From Micropterus salmoides (Eukaryota > Chordata > Actinopteri > Centrarchiformes > Centrarchidae): a DNA stretch of 64,000 nucleotides. The stretch covers positions 8,496,155 through 8,560,154 of the forward strand of contig NW_024040596.1 in assembly GCF_014851395.1 (NCBI RefSeq), read 5' to 3'. Position 1 is the stretch's first letter. Every line of letters starts with the position of its first letter. A program made the position numbers and the translations under genes. The notes under the pieces are model-generated. The model ran no database searches. It saw nothing but the letters and a program-made list of their open reading frames with translations, and was not told the origin of the DNA. Below, one piece after another: positions 34,567-46,215 of the stretch.

Positions 34567-36983
34567 TCATTAAAATCTATATGGTGAATCGTAATGTAAT
34601 GAAATTTCAGTGCAACCAAGAGTCATCATTCATATTAGAACAGCATAAACTCAACAACTTTTTTTATTTCTATTCTCCAGCATTCATCTAATCCCCTTGC
34701 ATGTTACTCGGGATGATATGCGTTGCATTGGATTATTATTCATATTCTATGTATACACTGGAAGAACCCCACGTGATCTGAGGATATTTTCTGCCCCCAA
34801 CCCTTCTTCCACTGGGTCTGGTTCGAGGAATAATTTTCAGTTTAAGTTTGGTTTTAAGCTTTGAACTGAAATCACAAGCTAATAACGATAATTTCTGCTG
34901 AAGAGCAGGAGGGAGTCTCTCTAACACAAGGTAAGAACATGCTGAAATTAGATAAAAGCAGTGCATTTTGCCAAACTTGTCACAACAGCAATCCACTGTA
35001 ATCTATATGACCACAGCCTTCGTTCTCCACAAACAAAAACGCTTACCTGTAAAACGTTTAGGGCCACGTGGGCTTCAAATCTGCAGGGAGTCAGTAATTG
35101 ATGCAGGGTATACTGAGTATTTCTCTAAATGCCGTGCTCAGAATCTTTACTAAAAGTATCCTGAATGAAGATGATAAAGGAGGGAGCGAATGTGAGTGAA
35201 TTTTCCCAGAAATGAACCACACAGCTTGAAAATAAATAAATGGAAGCCAGCTGTTTAATTACATGACAGGAAGTAAAGCCATGTTGAGTGAAAAGGGGGA
35301 CAAAATCACAGTTTAAAATTATATTTGAACTTCAGTAAACTGTTCATACTGGAGATGAAGAAGCTGTCACAACAGATCCACACTGACACTCCTCTCCACA
35401 AAGTATTAAGGAAACCGTCAAAGGAAAGCTGTGATGCAGGTTATATTTTCTTAATGTAGAGCTTTTCATCTGTCAAGCAAATCTAAATAGCCCTACAAGA
35501 TGTGATATTCAGGGAAAAGAGTAAACAAAACATGTTTTATATCAGACTTGCATTTGGATCCACCAAAAAAACTTGATAGACATCTGACTTTATGTCATAT
35601 CAATAAAAAAGTGGCTACACTTCCAAGAGGTAAATTTAGTGTCGCTGGTGATAGAACTGACCATTTCTAGGGTCCTATAAAATCTCCAATGTCTAGTTTG
35701 ACTGTGGAAAACTTGTTTCTGAGCTCTTATGCCTGGATTGCACTGGGCACATTTCTATAACGTCACATCTGCTGACTTTTTACAGTCCTCGGCAGAGCTT
35801 CACACCCCACAGGGAGCGTTTTGCCTGCCTGAATTGTTTACTTGCTCAGACTTAGTCGATTTGCTAATTTTGCAAATTTTTATTGTTTATATACATTCAG
35901 AGTCTGCCCAGTCTATTTAATTTAGAAAACTGACCCAAATCTCTATGCCGTTTCTGTCTCTGACTTCCTGCCCAGTTCAGTCTGCTCCAGTACATTCAGC
36001 TATGCTGGATGATAACGAAAATGTTTAGCTTGATTGAATATTGTAAATGAGATTGTTGCCACACTATAGTATAGCAATTAGACCATAGTAAGTAACATTA
36101 CTACTGAATGGCTCTTCCAATGTGTTGTTGTCCTACACAGTCATGTTGCATTATTGTATTTTATGTGGCTCACGCAAGTTATGGCGACCGAGACAGGCAA
36201 AGAAGCTGTGTACCTGAGTATCGGTAAAATGACAATAACGTTATCTAACTTGAGTCAACTAAAGCACAAAATCACAATATATTTCACAGTAATTTGCAGT
36301 AATGTTAGTTTACCTGTCCAAAAGAATGAATGCCAAATCTCGGTAGGTTTTTACATCCAAACGCCTTTCTGATGTTGACTGTGTTTTCGCCCGGTGTAGA
36401 TCTGATTCTCGTCTAGACTCGTCTTGACTGGCTTCAGCACAAGTTTTTTGTTGTTTTTTGTCTTTTTTTGGTGTTAGTGAACTCCATTTCTTTAGCTGCA
36501 GTGTTGTCACAGTTTGTACAGTACAGAATCAGTAGGCAAGAGGCTTGGGAGCGTACATGAACATCACAGCCCATGTAAACCAATGAATTTTGCTGAAAAT
36601 CCAACCCAATTTCTTCACATTGGAAACAGCTTAGTGGCTTTTCCAAGTGACCGAAAAAGCAGGTGAATGGTTCATTTCTATGTGAGGTTACAACCAAATA
36701 AAAAGGTAATTAGTAAAAAAAAAAAAGCATTTATTTAGTTTAAAGCCTTATCGCCTTAGGTGGATTCATATCGTGACAATATGGTCACATGATGTAGGCT
36801 AATTCTGGTGTCAGATTTTTCCAAGTTAATTAAATCCAAGTAACAAAATACATAGAAGTTTTATTTTTTATTAAAGTGTTTCATCCAATTAAATTTCTAA
36901 CAGTAGAACAGTTCATTGCTTTGACCATAAATTTGACTGGTTTATGTGATTTATGCATACAACTGTCCCATCACAGTATAGTG
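34567..36983. other. non-genic sequence
   Basis: Mostly unique AT-rich DNA. An A-run sits at 36716-36726. Overlapping minus frames at 36310-36697 show no recognised domain. Confidence 0.35.
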
Positions 36984-37008
36984 TATATATATATATATAT
37001 ATATATAT
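36984..37008. repeat. (TA)n microsatellite
   Basis: About twelve TA units. Confidence 0.95.
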
Positions 37009-38781
37009 TGATACTGGAAAATGATTCTTATAGATATTGTAATATGTTACATCAGCGTTTTGCCAGCCATAATTTAACCTCTTGACGCCTGAATTTATTT
37101 ACAATTATATAAGAAAATGCATCATTTTTGTTTAAATTTGCTTTCAAGCTGAAGCTAAATTAAGTGCAAATTGTTCATTTGTCTATAGAACATAGAATAG
37201 ATATAAATTCAGGTATGATGTAAGTATGATGCACGTTTGCGACAACAGGCATAGACGAGAAACCAGTGCTTGCAAAAGGTTCCCATGTAAGAATCGAATA
37301 TGCACAAACTGGCATTGGGGGAATACATACACTATCTGCTGCAGTCTGAATGGAAGCGGTGTGACGCGAATTTACAACAATCAGCGTTAAGGGGATATAT
37401 GTTAGTGAATTCTTAAGAAATCTGGCATATAGCTTGATCGGTAGATAGACTGACAAATGGTTTGCATTCATAACCTTATAACAGATTTTAGGCTTATCTT
37501 ACGCTGTTAAACCAGAAGACCAATGATATATTGAAATATGATTTCACAATATATGTCCAAAGCCTGTGTGTGAGTTCTGTATCTGTTATTAAATACCAGA
37601 GCAGTGAAATGCAAATTAACTGCAAACAGCTCGTTTGACTGCTTTTCAGATGCATCTAATCCTATTAGCAGAAGGATGTCATTGACAAATAGCTTCCTAC
37701 TTGCTCTGTTCTTTTATTTCATCATATCAGGGTAGAGATATACAATTATTCAGAGAGCCCTTTGTGCTAAATATGTATGCGCTAAATCTTCTGTATCCTG
37801 TTCATCTAACAAGCAGAACTCTAACATTAAAAACGAAAACTTAGTGCAACTGGAATAATTTTACCTTCAAAGTGGCCACCAATGGCAGTTATGAAGGACT
37901 GAGAGGAAAAAATTGTGTCACTGATTACAAAAGTGCAAAGAAATACTCTAATGTGCATTAGACTTTATTTCTAAAAATCACTTTGATTAATCGTATTTAT
38001 TTGAAATACCATTAGGCCATTCAAAGATTACATACGCCTACACAATGCAGAAATTGGACTCAGATAAGTTGTAATCACTCAAAGTGCTTGTGATCGTGGT
38101 AATAATAGTTGATGTGTTAGGCTTGGAATAAGAGTGCTATTTATTCCTAAAGTCACAATGTAAAATCAGTGGTGAAAAGGCGTTGAGCAGCTGTCACTCT
38201 GATGGGAATCTGGGTCTGGAATAGTCTGAAACATTTTTATTAATTTTTAATAAATCTAAATCTAAATTGTATTATTCATAATCAGTATTTCAGAATGTTT
38301 AGTTTGGCTGAATTTGTTTATTTTTTGCATGTCTATGCAGCAATGTCCCATTTGTAATTAAACCTGCAGTGCAGAGCTTGTCTCCCCCTTCTGACAGTGA
38401 AAGCAATTACACAACACTGCCATGTGCTTATGACATATAGGCTCTGCCATATTGAGTTTTGGTCGCTCCCCCCTTCAGCTCTGGCAAACAAGTCATTGCA
38501 TTAAACACATCACTACCACCGCAGGGATGTTGCCCAGATTGAAAAACGCCAGTGCTGTGAAAGACAGAGAGATTTACCTGCCGGTGACTGGCATAATCAG
38601 TATTGTGTGAAGTCCTTTGGTAAGGGCCTAAACGTTCATTTAAGTGTAAAAGTCCTGCGCTATAGTTTTAACCTACTAATCCACAATATGTGTTTTTGTT
38701 ATTCCCATATGTAAATAAATAGAAAACGTGCCCTTCGTCTCAAATCATTGTCATATGGCAGCTGTCAGCCAATAATTCATG
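37009..38781. promoter_or_regulatory. non-genic sequence with candidate regulatory patches
   Basis: The octamer ATGCAAAT occurs at 37609-37616, directly followed by TAAC, within a repeat-free patch (37580-37740) rich in ATTA sites. 38340-38620 is similar in texture. These features suit enhancer DNA but conservation is untested. Confidence 0.25.
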
Positions 38782-39145
38782 TTGGTTTATTTCATTTAGG
38801 TAGCAGTCTGGCTCTAGCGATGGCAATGTCTGGCTGTCAGTTGGTCGGCCACTTTGGTCCAGACAGAAATATCTCAACACCACGTTTGCCAAGTTTTGTA
38901 CAGACATTGATGGTCCCCAGAAACTTAATAAGTTTGGTGATCATCTGACTTTCCTCATATCCCAGTATCGGCTTTGGCTTATGCTCAAATACCTGCTAAA
39001 CTAATGACATTCCCATCAGACCCAGCTGATCTTTGTGTTTAGTGCTAATTAGCAAATGTTGATTAACTAAGATGGTGGACATGGTAAACATATACGTGTT
39101 GTGAGCATATTAGCATTTAGGTGCAGCAGTGCCCCCACCCCCACA
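38782..39145 (+). repeat. percomorph interspersed repeat (family P, copy 2)
   Basis: It starts AGGTAGCAGTCTGGCTCTAG..ATGGCAATGTCTGGCTGTCA. It continues with TTGGTCCAGACAGAAATATC, GTACAGACATTGATGGTCCC, AATACCTGCTAAACTAATGA and TAGTGCTAATTAGCAAATGT, and ends in GGTAAACAT and ATTAGCATTTAGGTGCAGCA. Copy 1 (3641-3803) shares the last third. About 360 bp with internal deletions compared with the longer consensus I remember. Confidence 0.7.
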
Positions 39146-41777
39146 CATACCACATTTACATAAAAAAAATTTCTCCAGAGGGGCAGCTTAACCAGGGCAA
39201 ATGGGTTATTTATGATTGGATTGTATACTGCGCTGTATTTGATACACTGCATCAACAAAATAAATGAAAATGACAAGTGACAACATTATCGAATGCTCAT
39301 TTTAAATGCTCATTTTATTAAATGACCCAGTGGATATGGGTGCTTCATAGCCAGCAGCACCAGATAAAATCTGTAAGGAGCCCACAAGGGACAAATATAT
39401 AGCAACCGGGAGAGTTCACCCCTCCCTTGTCCCTTCTCTGAACAGATTGGCTGCCAGATGAAGTCTGTTTGCCAAGAAACACTCTGCTCTACTGTACAAA
39501 CTGTAATGTAATCTCTTGGCCTTGGCTCCCGGTTATGTGCCCTGATAGGCTTATAAAAGATTAATTATCACATAAAGTCTCTAACATTAGTACAAATCCC
39601 CCTTGATGCTGTAGGAATGAAATTAGCACAGACACACACACACATTTAAATCAAATCATCGATTGCTCGTACTTGTAGGGTTACGTCGCCTATAACTTGA
39701 CCACCTCAGTGGTGTCCAATATACTGCACTCATATTTCAGTCAATAATCAGGGTGGGATGCAATTAGTAACTTGGGAGAGTCACATGACAGATCAATCGA
39801 GGAGAGAGGCGGCACACTCATTGGGGTGATTCACAGCCCAACAGTTTGTCCCCCGCTCAGCCTGAATCCATGCTGTCTATCTTCTTTATATGAAGCATTC
39901 AAGGCTGGAAATATGCATCTGTCAAACGTTCCCCATTACTCCGGCTGCCTGTCACACCTGGGGCAGCTCACAACCAACCAGAAAAAAAAAGACGGAGTGT
40001 AGCTGTCAGCAGAGAACCCTCAGTGGACTGAAAAGGCACCAGCTCCCCTTATTTCTCTGACTCTAATTTACTCAAAACTTGGATAGTTTTCTGAGTCTCC
40101 GGCTGAGTGCTGGGTTAATGACAGAGGCTGTGTCAGGCAAGCAGTTTAGGTAGCTTCCTTTTGCTCCAGATAACATTAACACATTGTTTAATATCAAGGT
40201 ATGTTAAACCAGATGCCCAATATGTATATACTGCACTACAATAGTATAAAATCTCTGGGCTGGTGGCTGTGTAGCTGAAATTGAAGAATGTGTCATTAAT
40301 ATGCTAAAGTGGTTTGTCATGAGAGAGTCTTTACCACAGACTTCTTTCCATACTGGACACAGTGTGGGTTGCAGTGCCCACCAAATGGCGTAACTTCTAC
40401 AACACTGCTAAACTGTGGCTCGGTGGTTGTGGACTGTGGCCAGTATGGTTAAAAAGAACAAGTTTCAATGCGAGTCCTTACTACTAAAGTGCAGCTCCTG
40501 CTATTCGTGCTTCCACCGCATCATGTCTGGATGTTCTCTCACCTCAAGAACCAATGTCTTTTTACATCACAAAGCTGTATGTCTCATTTCTCTCCATAGT
40601 CCAAGAGAGCACTGCAAACTATGTCATGAATGAAATATAATCACACCACTGTATTACTTATGAGACCTAACTCAACTTTGCTCTGAGCTATTTTCAGATT
40701 TCATTTAAATTCATCAGTGTGATGAATATCCTTATACCACAGACACGGGCGATAGGGCATCAGTCCGCGAGAAAATATTAGCTAAAGATGAACTTCAGAG
40801 ATTACTTATCAGCAAAGACCACCTTTCAACTACCCAATAATGTCTACATCAATCATTATAGTAAAAGCCTTCTTGCGAGGCTTCTCCAAGTAATTCTAAG
40901 GCAGAGCAAACAGTGGCCAAGCCCACTGTGAGACATGATTCAAGTGACACTAATGTGCTTCACTGTTTAATTTCAAATGTAACATTACATTGTACTATTG
41001 TTTATTTAAACTTCAAAGGCTGAACATTCTCATGGGGAATCTTTAACTCATTTACACATCTCCTAAATAAGAGAGACAAGAGGAAAGGGCTATGTCAGTC
41101 ATTTATGCAAATTCACATATTAATTTCAAAGCTTGCAATTTGAAAGGGAACTATTTTTAATATATATTTTATCAGTAATTACTATTTACCCTCCACTATG
41201 ACCTAACCTTCTCTGTATCACACAGCAATGGACTGAATCTAATGATCCTCTTTCTCTCTGTTTCCAGCACATTAGGAGTTAATGTTCCATGCACACAGAT
41301 TTACAATTTGTGTCAATTAGTCAGTAGCAGAAAATCCATTCTGACAACATATAGCCACACATGTTCAGGCACACAGAGGGTCTGTAGATAAGAGCAACGG
41401 TCCTGCATCCTTTATTCTTGCACCACACAGACAGACTCCCCCATCATGTCTTCACTGCTGTATATAAAGTCATATCTAAACATTCCATAAATTTGCCAAA
41501 GATACAATCTGGATTTAGTCCCAGCTTACTTCTGGGAGGACGCCTGCTCCAGATCAATAGAGAGTCCACTTGTCACCTGCTGATCTGTGAACGAACACCT
41601 GAGCTCATGCTCCGGCAACTCTTAACTCACTTCCTACCACCAGCTTTGATTAGCGAAAGCCCATTCGCCTATCTGTCTAGTTCTGCTACTGGATCTTTCT
41701 TATTCCCTCTGCCTCTTTCCCTGTCTCTGTTTCTGTATGATGTCTATCTGTGATTTTATCCTATATGCACCTCTCAG
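39146..41777. other. non-genic sequence with conserved-looking patches
   Basis: Two repeat-free, GC-balanced patches (39330-39590 and 39740-40010) look like conserved non-coding elements; the first contains AAAAGATTAATTATCACA. A 111-codon plus frame at 41418-41753 ends in a CT-rich run and is not recognised. Confidence 0.3.
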
Positions 41778-41832
41778 GTGCACCCAGGCCAGATTCCTGA
41801 AGTTGTCATTGTTACAGTTAACCAGCAATAAA
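41778..41832 (+). other. weak candidate terminal exon
   Basis: A CT-rich region (41695-41745) and TATATGCACCTCTCAG precede 18 codons reading VHPGQIPEVVIVTVNQQ and a TAA that overlaps AATAAA (41827-41832). Acceptor, frame and polyadenylation signal are in a plausible order, but the piece is too short to judge. Confidence 0.15.
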
Positions 41833-42050
41833 AGCACTTAGAAAACCACGTTTGAGTAGGGTATGAAATAACTTAGCTCCCACTGTCCCTCTTAACACAG
41901 TCAGATCTCCACTTCAAATTCATCGCGGCTAAACAGCAGAAACTAGAAATGTAGAGAAATCAGTGTGTGCACATTGGAGAGCCAGCAATAAGGTTTTCAG
42001 TGTTATAGCCCCTCAGTGCAAAGTGAATGAATTACAAAAAAAGGTCTTAC
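41833..42050. other. non-genic sequence; would be intron 3' of the microexon
   Basis: Unique sequence. On the minus strand it would be the start of the intron after the donor at 42049-42050. Confidence 0.3.
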
Positions 42051-42095
42051 CTGGGCTCTTGGTAAGGCTGCTGCTGTTTGTAACGGATCCTCTGC
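42051..42095 (-). other. candidate 45-nt microexon
   Basis: On the minus strand CTTTGACTCTGTCCCATAG (acceptor AG at plus 42096-42097) precedes exactly 45 bases. They end GAGCCCAG|GTAAGACC, a donor matching the CAG|GTAAGA consensus (GT at plus 42049-42050). All three frames of the 45 bases are open: AEDPLQTAAALPRAQ (phase 0), QRIRYKQQQPYQEP or RGSVTNSSSLTKSP in the other phases. Its length is a multiple of three, so inclusion or skipping would keep frame. About 180 bases of pyrimidine-rich sequence lie upstream (next entry). No flanking exon is identified in the window, so the gene is unknown. Seen: splice signals, length, open frames. Inferred: use as a cassette exon. Confidence 0.35.
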
Positions 42096-42097
42096 CT

Positions 42098-42290
42098 ATG
42101 GGACAGAGTCAAAGAGAAGGAGAAAGAGGAGGGAAAGAAAGCAAAGAGAGAGGAGGGGCAAGGAGAGGGACCGAGAGCGCGGATAAAGAGAGGGAGAGAA
42201 ATCAGGGAGAAGGCGAGAAAGTGTCTGTGGACAATGAGAGAGAAACACAGACAGAGCGGAGGGAGGAGAGAGCAGTGACAGTGGTGCTCT
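42098..42290 (-). promoter_or_regulatory. long pyrimidine tract (purine on plus strand)
   Basis: On the minus strand this is CT-rich for about 180 bases, with many CTCTCT, TCTTT and TTCTC motifs that bind PTB-family repressors in known splicing control. It leads straight into the acceptor of the 45-nt candidate exon. On the plus strand it creates a 116-codon purine-coded frame (41963-42313) that is an artefact. It could also be only a simple repeat or a 5' UTR. Confidence 0.4.
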
Positions 42291-42481
42291 CACACAGCGC
42301 TGCGTTACACTGAAGGGGATGTGCTGGCTGTGGGAGGTGGTACTTCTCAGTCAAATGACATCTGCCTCACTCTAAAAAACCATTGGCTAAGAGGGATGAT
42401 TTCCTAATAAGCCATCCCCGCTGTCTCCAAGTGAACACACCCCCTCTTTCTGTTCCACTGCACATGCATACACAGATGCAC

Positions 42482-42526
42482 GCACACAGACAGACACACA
42501 CGCACACACACACACACACACACACA
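42482..42526. repeat. (CA)n microsatellite
   Basis: Imperfect from 42482, pure from 42503 to 42526. The frames of 103 and 80 codons that overlap it are incidental. Confidence 0.95.
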
Positions 42527-43570
42527 TCCACAGATATTCTTTCACTGTGTAGCAGAGGTACACTTTGCCACCCCTTTGTCTTCTCTTTCTTTTCCTATTC
42601 TCTCCATCAGCACTTTCATATCTCTTCATTGTCTGACATGCTTTCCTACACGTATATTGTCATTTTTCACAATTGTTGCAGGAAGTGTTTTTAACTTGCA
42701 ATTCAAAATTGCTTCAGCTTTCAATTGTGCCTTCTGCTGAAGGATATTTTCAGCCTTAGCTTTCAAAAACTTAATTTTCTGTACAATGTATAGATATACC
42801 TTTTACAAGTATATACTTTTTCAGCTATTTTGTACAGAACCACTCTGGTATAATGACCATGATCACCCTGAACAACCATTTTGGAAAGAAGGCACTCATT
42901 GCTTTCAATTCCCTTCCACAGATGCTTAAGTGGCAGAGATGAGTTCCAATGTTGGTTTTTAAGATGAGATTTTGAAGTTTTATCAAGTTTGGGCCAGATT
43001 TAAACCTCCTGACAAAATAAAAGCACTCAGTAATTGGCCCATTTGATTTAACCTAGCGAATAAAGTTTTTTAAATATGTGGGAAATCACAATTAATCGAA
43101 TGCTAGATATTAAGGCACAAATCAATTACAGTTTTCAAGTAGTGTCATTGACTAAAATGAGAAATTATACAGTAGCTGTTATCGCCCACTCGCAAAGCAA
43201 TTACTGTTATTGAACGATCTGTGTTGAAAAATATGTTTGGATGTTTTAATGCCCCTTCATGAGAAAAAAAAATAGGCTTCAGGTTTGTGGTGTTTTGGAT
43301 TTAACCTAAAACATGGAGAGAACACATTTCTGGAAAAAGGCAATAATTTATATTACAAGCACATTATGTGGCACATATTTTAATTACACTCCCTCCATGC
43401 ACTTGGATTCCAGTAACAAAAGGTGGAATATAGGATATAAGACTGTATCCTGAACCTAACTTAATAATATAATATATATGTATATTTAAATTTTTTATAT
43501 TGTATTTATTGTATGTAAACTAGTTTCACTCTCAAAGTTATTTCCAAGTCACTATGATGTGAGTGACCTT
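42527..43570. other. non-genic sequence
   Basis: At 42880-42960 a decayed reading (KALIAFNSLPQ) faintly recalls the 'WNSLP' region near the C-terminus of fish LINE proteins, but nothing supports it further. Otherwise AT-rich. Confidence 0.3.
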
Positions 43571-43830
43571 AAAGCGGCACTAATGAATTTTTAAACTAGT
43601 ACTATGAAACAAAATGTTATATAACAAATTTACCCAACTTTACAGTTCCCCTCAGCCCTACGCAGTGTTTTAGCATCTGCCAGTACATTGTGTTGGTATT
43701 ACAGAATGCAACTTTACTGTTTTGGTTCACTCTCAGCACTATCATTAGCTGCAGCAGGCACTTGTTTTCAGTGAAAAAGCGGTAACAAACCCACTGTAAA
43801 AGTAAATACACTGTATAAGTGTGTTATAGT
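43571..43830 (+). repeat. percomorph interspersed repeat (family A, copy 1)
   Basis: AACTTTACTGTTTTGGTTCA followed by CAGCAGGCA..TGTTTTC and AACCCAC is shared with 56255-56560 in the same order. The left half starts AAAGCGGCACTAATGAATTT. The class is unknown; the left half differs from copy 2. Confidence 0.6.
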
Positions 43831-44099
43831 TCACAGTCAGACTTGAAACTCCAACTGTTCTCTTTTAGTTTGTTTTTCTTTGTCTTCTTCTCCCCCAAAA
43901 CATTTATGGCTGTCTGTGGAACAGGCAGTGGGCAAAATAACATAAATGACTAAAATACATTCACAAATGCAGCTGCAAAGTCGTTATTTTATGCTGACTG
44001 CCATTTAGCAAAATGAGCCTATTGAACTATAAAAGAGATCAAACATTCAAAAGAAGGACATATTATTGGATTCCAAACTGCATGTACATCAGTCACAAA
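43831..44099. other. non-genic sequence
   Basis: Nothing recognised. Confidence 0.3.
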
Positions 44100-44720
44100 A
44101 AAACAGTGTGTTAAGGGGAACAGATTCAAATAACACCAAATGCCAACAATGGAGGAATAAATACCAAACCGGCAAAAAGAAAAAGTGGTTGCAACAGGTC
44201 ACCAACAGCGATTGGTCAGCACTTGCCTCAGATGTACAGCTTTAAACTGACAAGCTGGGTCTAAGAAACAGCACTGGAAAAAGTAAAGTGGTCTGATGAT
44301 TCATCTCTCTCAGATTTTTTACATCTGTATGGGTTTCATTTTTAGAAAGTCAAAGGATGCCTGCAACCCACAATGTCTGCTGCCAACTGTTAAACATGGT
44401 GGAGAATATGTAATGTTGTGGGCAACCATTACTGGGCAGCCACAGTAATTAAACTGTCTGTACTGTCGTACAACAGCCAAGCAATATGAGACCACCGTAT
44501 GGTGCAAGCACTATTCCCTTAAGGTGTTAACACATTTAATGATGATGATGCCCCACATTACCCATCACTAAACACATTCAAGGCTGGTTCCATAAACACC
44601 AAGACAAAGTCAAACTCACCAATCACCATATCTGGATATCGCTGGACATTTTCTGGCACAGAATACAAAGTAGAGTTCTACTCTACTGTAATTGTAGCGC
44701 TGGAGGGGAGTTAGGGCTGA
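44100..44720 (+). pseudogene. Tc1-like transposase pseudogene
   Basis: Translations broken over several frames give a DD34E-type transposase pattern. KVKWSDDSS stands at 44284-44310, where active Tc1 proteins have VLWSDES with the first catalytic Asp. Further on comes CLLPTVKHGGEYVMLWATIT (the VKHGGGSVMVWG region). DDAPHY-like codons (44540-44560, in Tc1 the 'QDNAPxH' block), then a CWFHKHQDKVKLTNHHIWISLD-like stretch follow with stops. Stops and frameshifts are frequent, so it is dead. Terminal repeats are not resolved. An L2 fragment follows 180 bases downstream in the same orientation. Confidence 0.7.
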
Positions 44721-44903
44721 AATGCTATATGAGCAGCAGCAGCAGGTTTCTGCAGCAGTATTACACCTGACTTTGCAAATGAGTAACAAAACAGCAGAAA
44801 AGAAGGGCAAACAAATGTGATATTGGAGCTTAAATAATATGTGCTGTTAGATGTATTTTATTAGCTATATGTTGCAGAAAGTACAGTATATGTCATGGAC
44901 TTC

Positions 44904-45640
44904 CTATCGGGAGGAAATTGATAATCTTGCAGAGTGGTGCTCAGAGAACAATCTACTGCTGAACGTCAGCAAAACCAAGGAGCTGATCGTTGATTATAGG
45001 AGAAAGGAGATAAAGACACACACTCCTATCTACATCAGTGGTGCTGAGATGGAGCAGGTGAACAGTTTCAGGTTCCTGGGAATCAGCATCACAGAGAACC
45101 TGACATGGTCGTCTCACATCTCCACACTGGTAAAGAAAGCTCAAAAACACCTGTATTTCTTGAAGAAGCTTCAGATAGCTAAATTCCCGTGCCAAGTTCT
45201 TCTCAGCTTTTACTGAGGAGCAATACCTGACTGAAAACATCACAAACTGACATGGGATGTGCACGGCCCATGACCAGAGGGCTCTGCAGAGGGTGATTAA
45301 AACTGCTCAGAAAATCATTGGTACCCATCTCCCAAGCATCAGTGATATCAGTGAGGTGAGTTCCCGCACAGCTCAAAGGACACTAAAGGACAGTACCCAC
45401 CCAACCACAGCCTGTTCACCCTGCTGCCTTCTAGAAAGAGATATAGAAGTTTCTGTTGCCGCACCACCAGACTTTTCCCCCAAAGCTATCAGACTTTTAA
45501 ACTCAAATTCATCCTCAGCACTGCTGTTTACCATTTTTATAATTTCTTTTATATGAATATTGTCTGCTACGTAGCAGAAAGGAGTTACAAACTCAATTTC
45601 ACTGTACAACCGGTTGTTTAGTGATAAATAAATCAACTTT
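44904..45640 (+). mobile_element. 5'-truncated L2-clade LINE fragment
   Basis: The frame from 44904 to 45216 encodes YREEIDNLAEWCSENNLLLN, then TKELIVDYRR and FRFLGISITENLTWSSHI, with LVKKAQKHLYFLKKL, the end of a CR1/L2 reverse transcriptase. A stop (FY*) and a frame change around 45215-45260 follow. The second part reads HDQRALQRVIKTAQKIIGTH and later SPKAIRLLNSNSS to a TGA at 45556. The 3' end has the usual TTTCACTGTACAACCGG and AATAAA at 45627-45632. It is a different subfamily from the copy at 11355. Confidence 0.9.
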
Positions 45641-46036
45641 GTACTTTGTATGTGTGAGTGAAACAACAGAATTTTTCTCAAGTCTTATTGTAGTATTTAG
45701 CCATTTTGCTTACAGATTTTAACATACAACAAGACCACAATCAAACTAACAACAAAATGTGCAGCACTGAGAGGAAACACACCACATCAATCATTTTTAG
45801 CACTTTGTTGTAAAATTATTGTAAACAATTTGGTCCCTGACATAAATATAAATGTGTTTAGACATTCTTGTGGGGTAAAAGTTATCTCGTTATTTGGATT
45901 CATAATCCCTGCTAGCAAAATCACTATTACTCCATGGGGTCATTGTTAACCACAGAGGTCTATGACACTACTGCTAAAGACAAGACTTTAACTCCTGGAA
46001 TTGTCTTGTTAGCCACACAGTCACATGACTTTAATG
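45641..46036. other. non-genic sequence
   Basis: Nothing recognised. Confidence 0.3.
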
Positions 46037-46215
46037 AAGCGTCCTTTGGCTGAACACTGAACCCCAAATTGCTCCCGATGCACAGGGCACTCCTTGCATG
46101 GCAGCTCTGCCGTCATTGGTGTGTGAGTGTGTATGTGTGTGCAAATGAGTGGCAAAGTTGTAAAGCGCTCTGTCCATTAAGGTACAAAAGCAATGCATTT
46201 ACCGTTTATATCGGA
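46037..46215 (+). mobile_element. SINE fragment, body and tail only
   Basis: AAGCGTCCTTTGGCTGAACA..CTGAACCCCAAATTGCTCCC followed by GTGTGTGAGTGTG and TTGTAAAGCGCTCTG matches the tRNA-unrelated body of the SINE at 34264-34566, in opposite orientation. The tRNA-like head is missing, as in a 5'-truncated copy. Ends near GCATTTACCGTTTA. Confidence 0.8.

Noticed and set aside
41963..42313. 116-codon plus frame rich in Arg, Glu and Gly
   Set aside because: It is produced by the purine-rich complement of the pyrimidine tract; the minus-strand splice signals explain the region better.
42880..42960. Faint LINE C-terminal similarity (AFNSLPQ)
   Set aside because: Only about ten codons resemble the motif; no tail or further homology.
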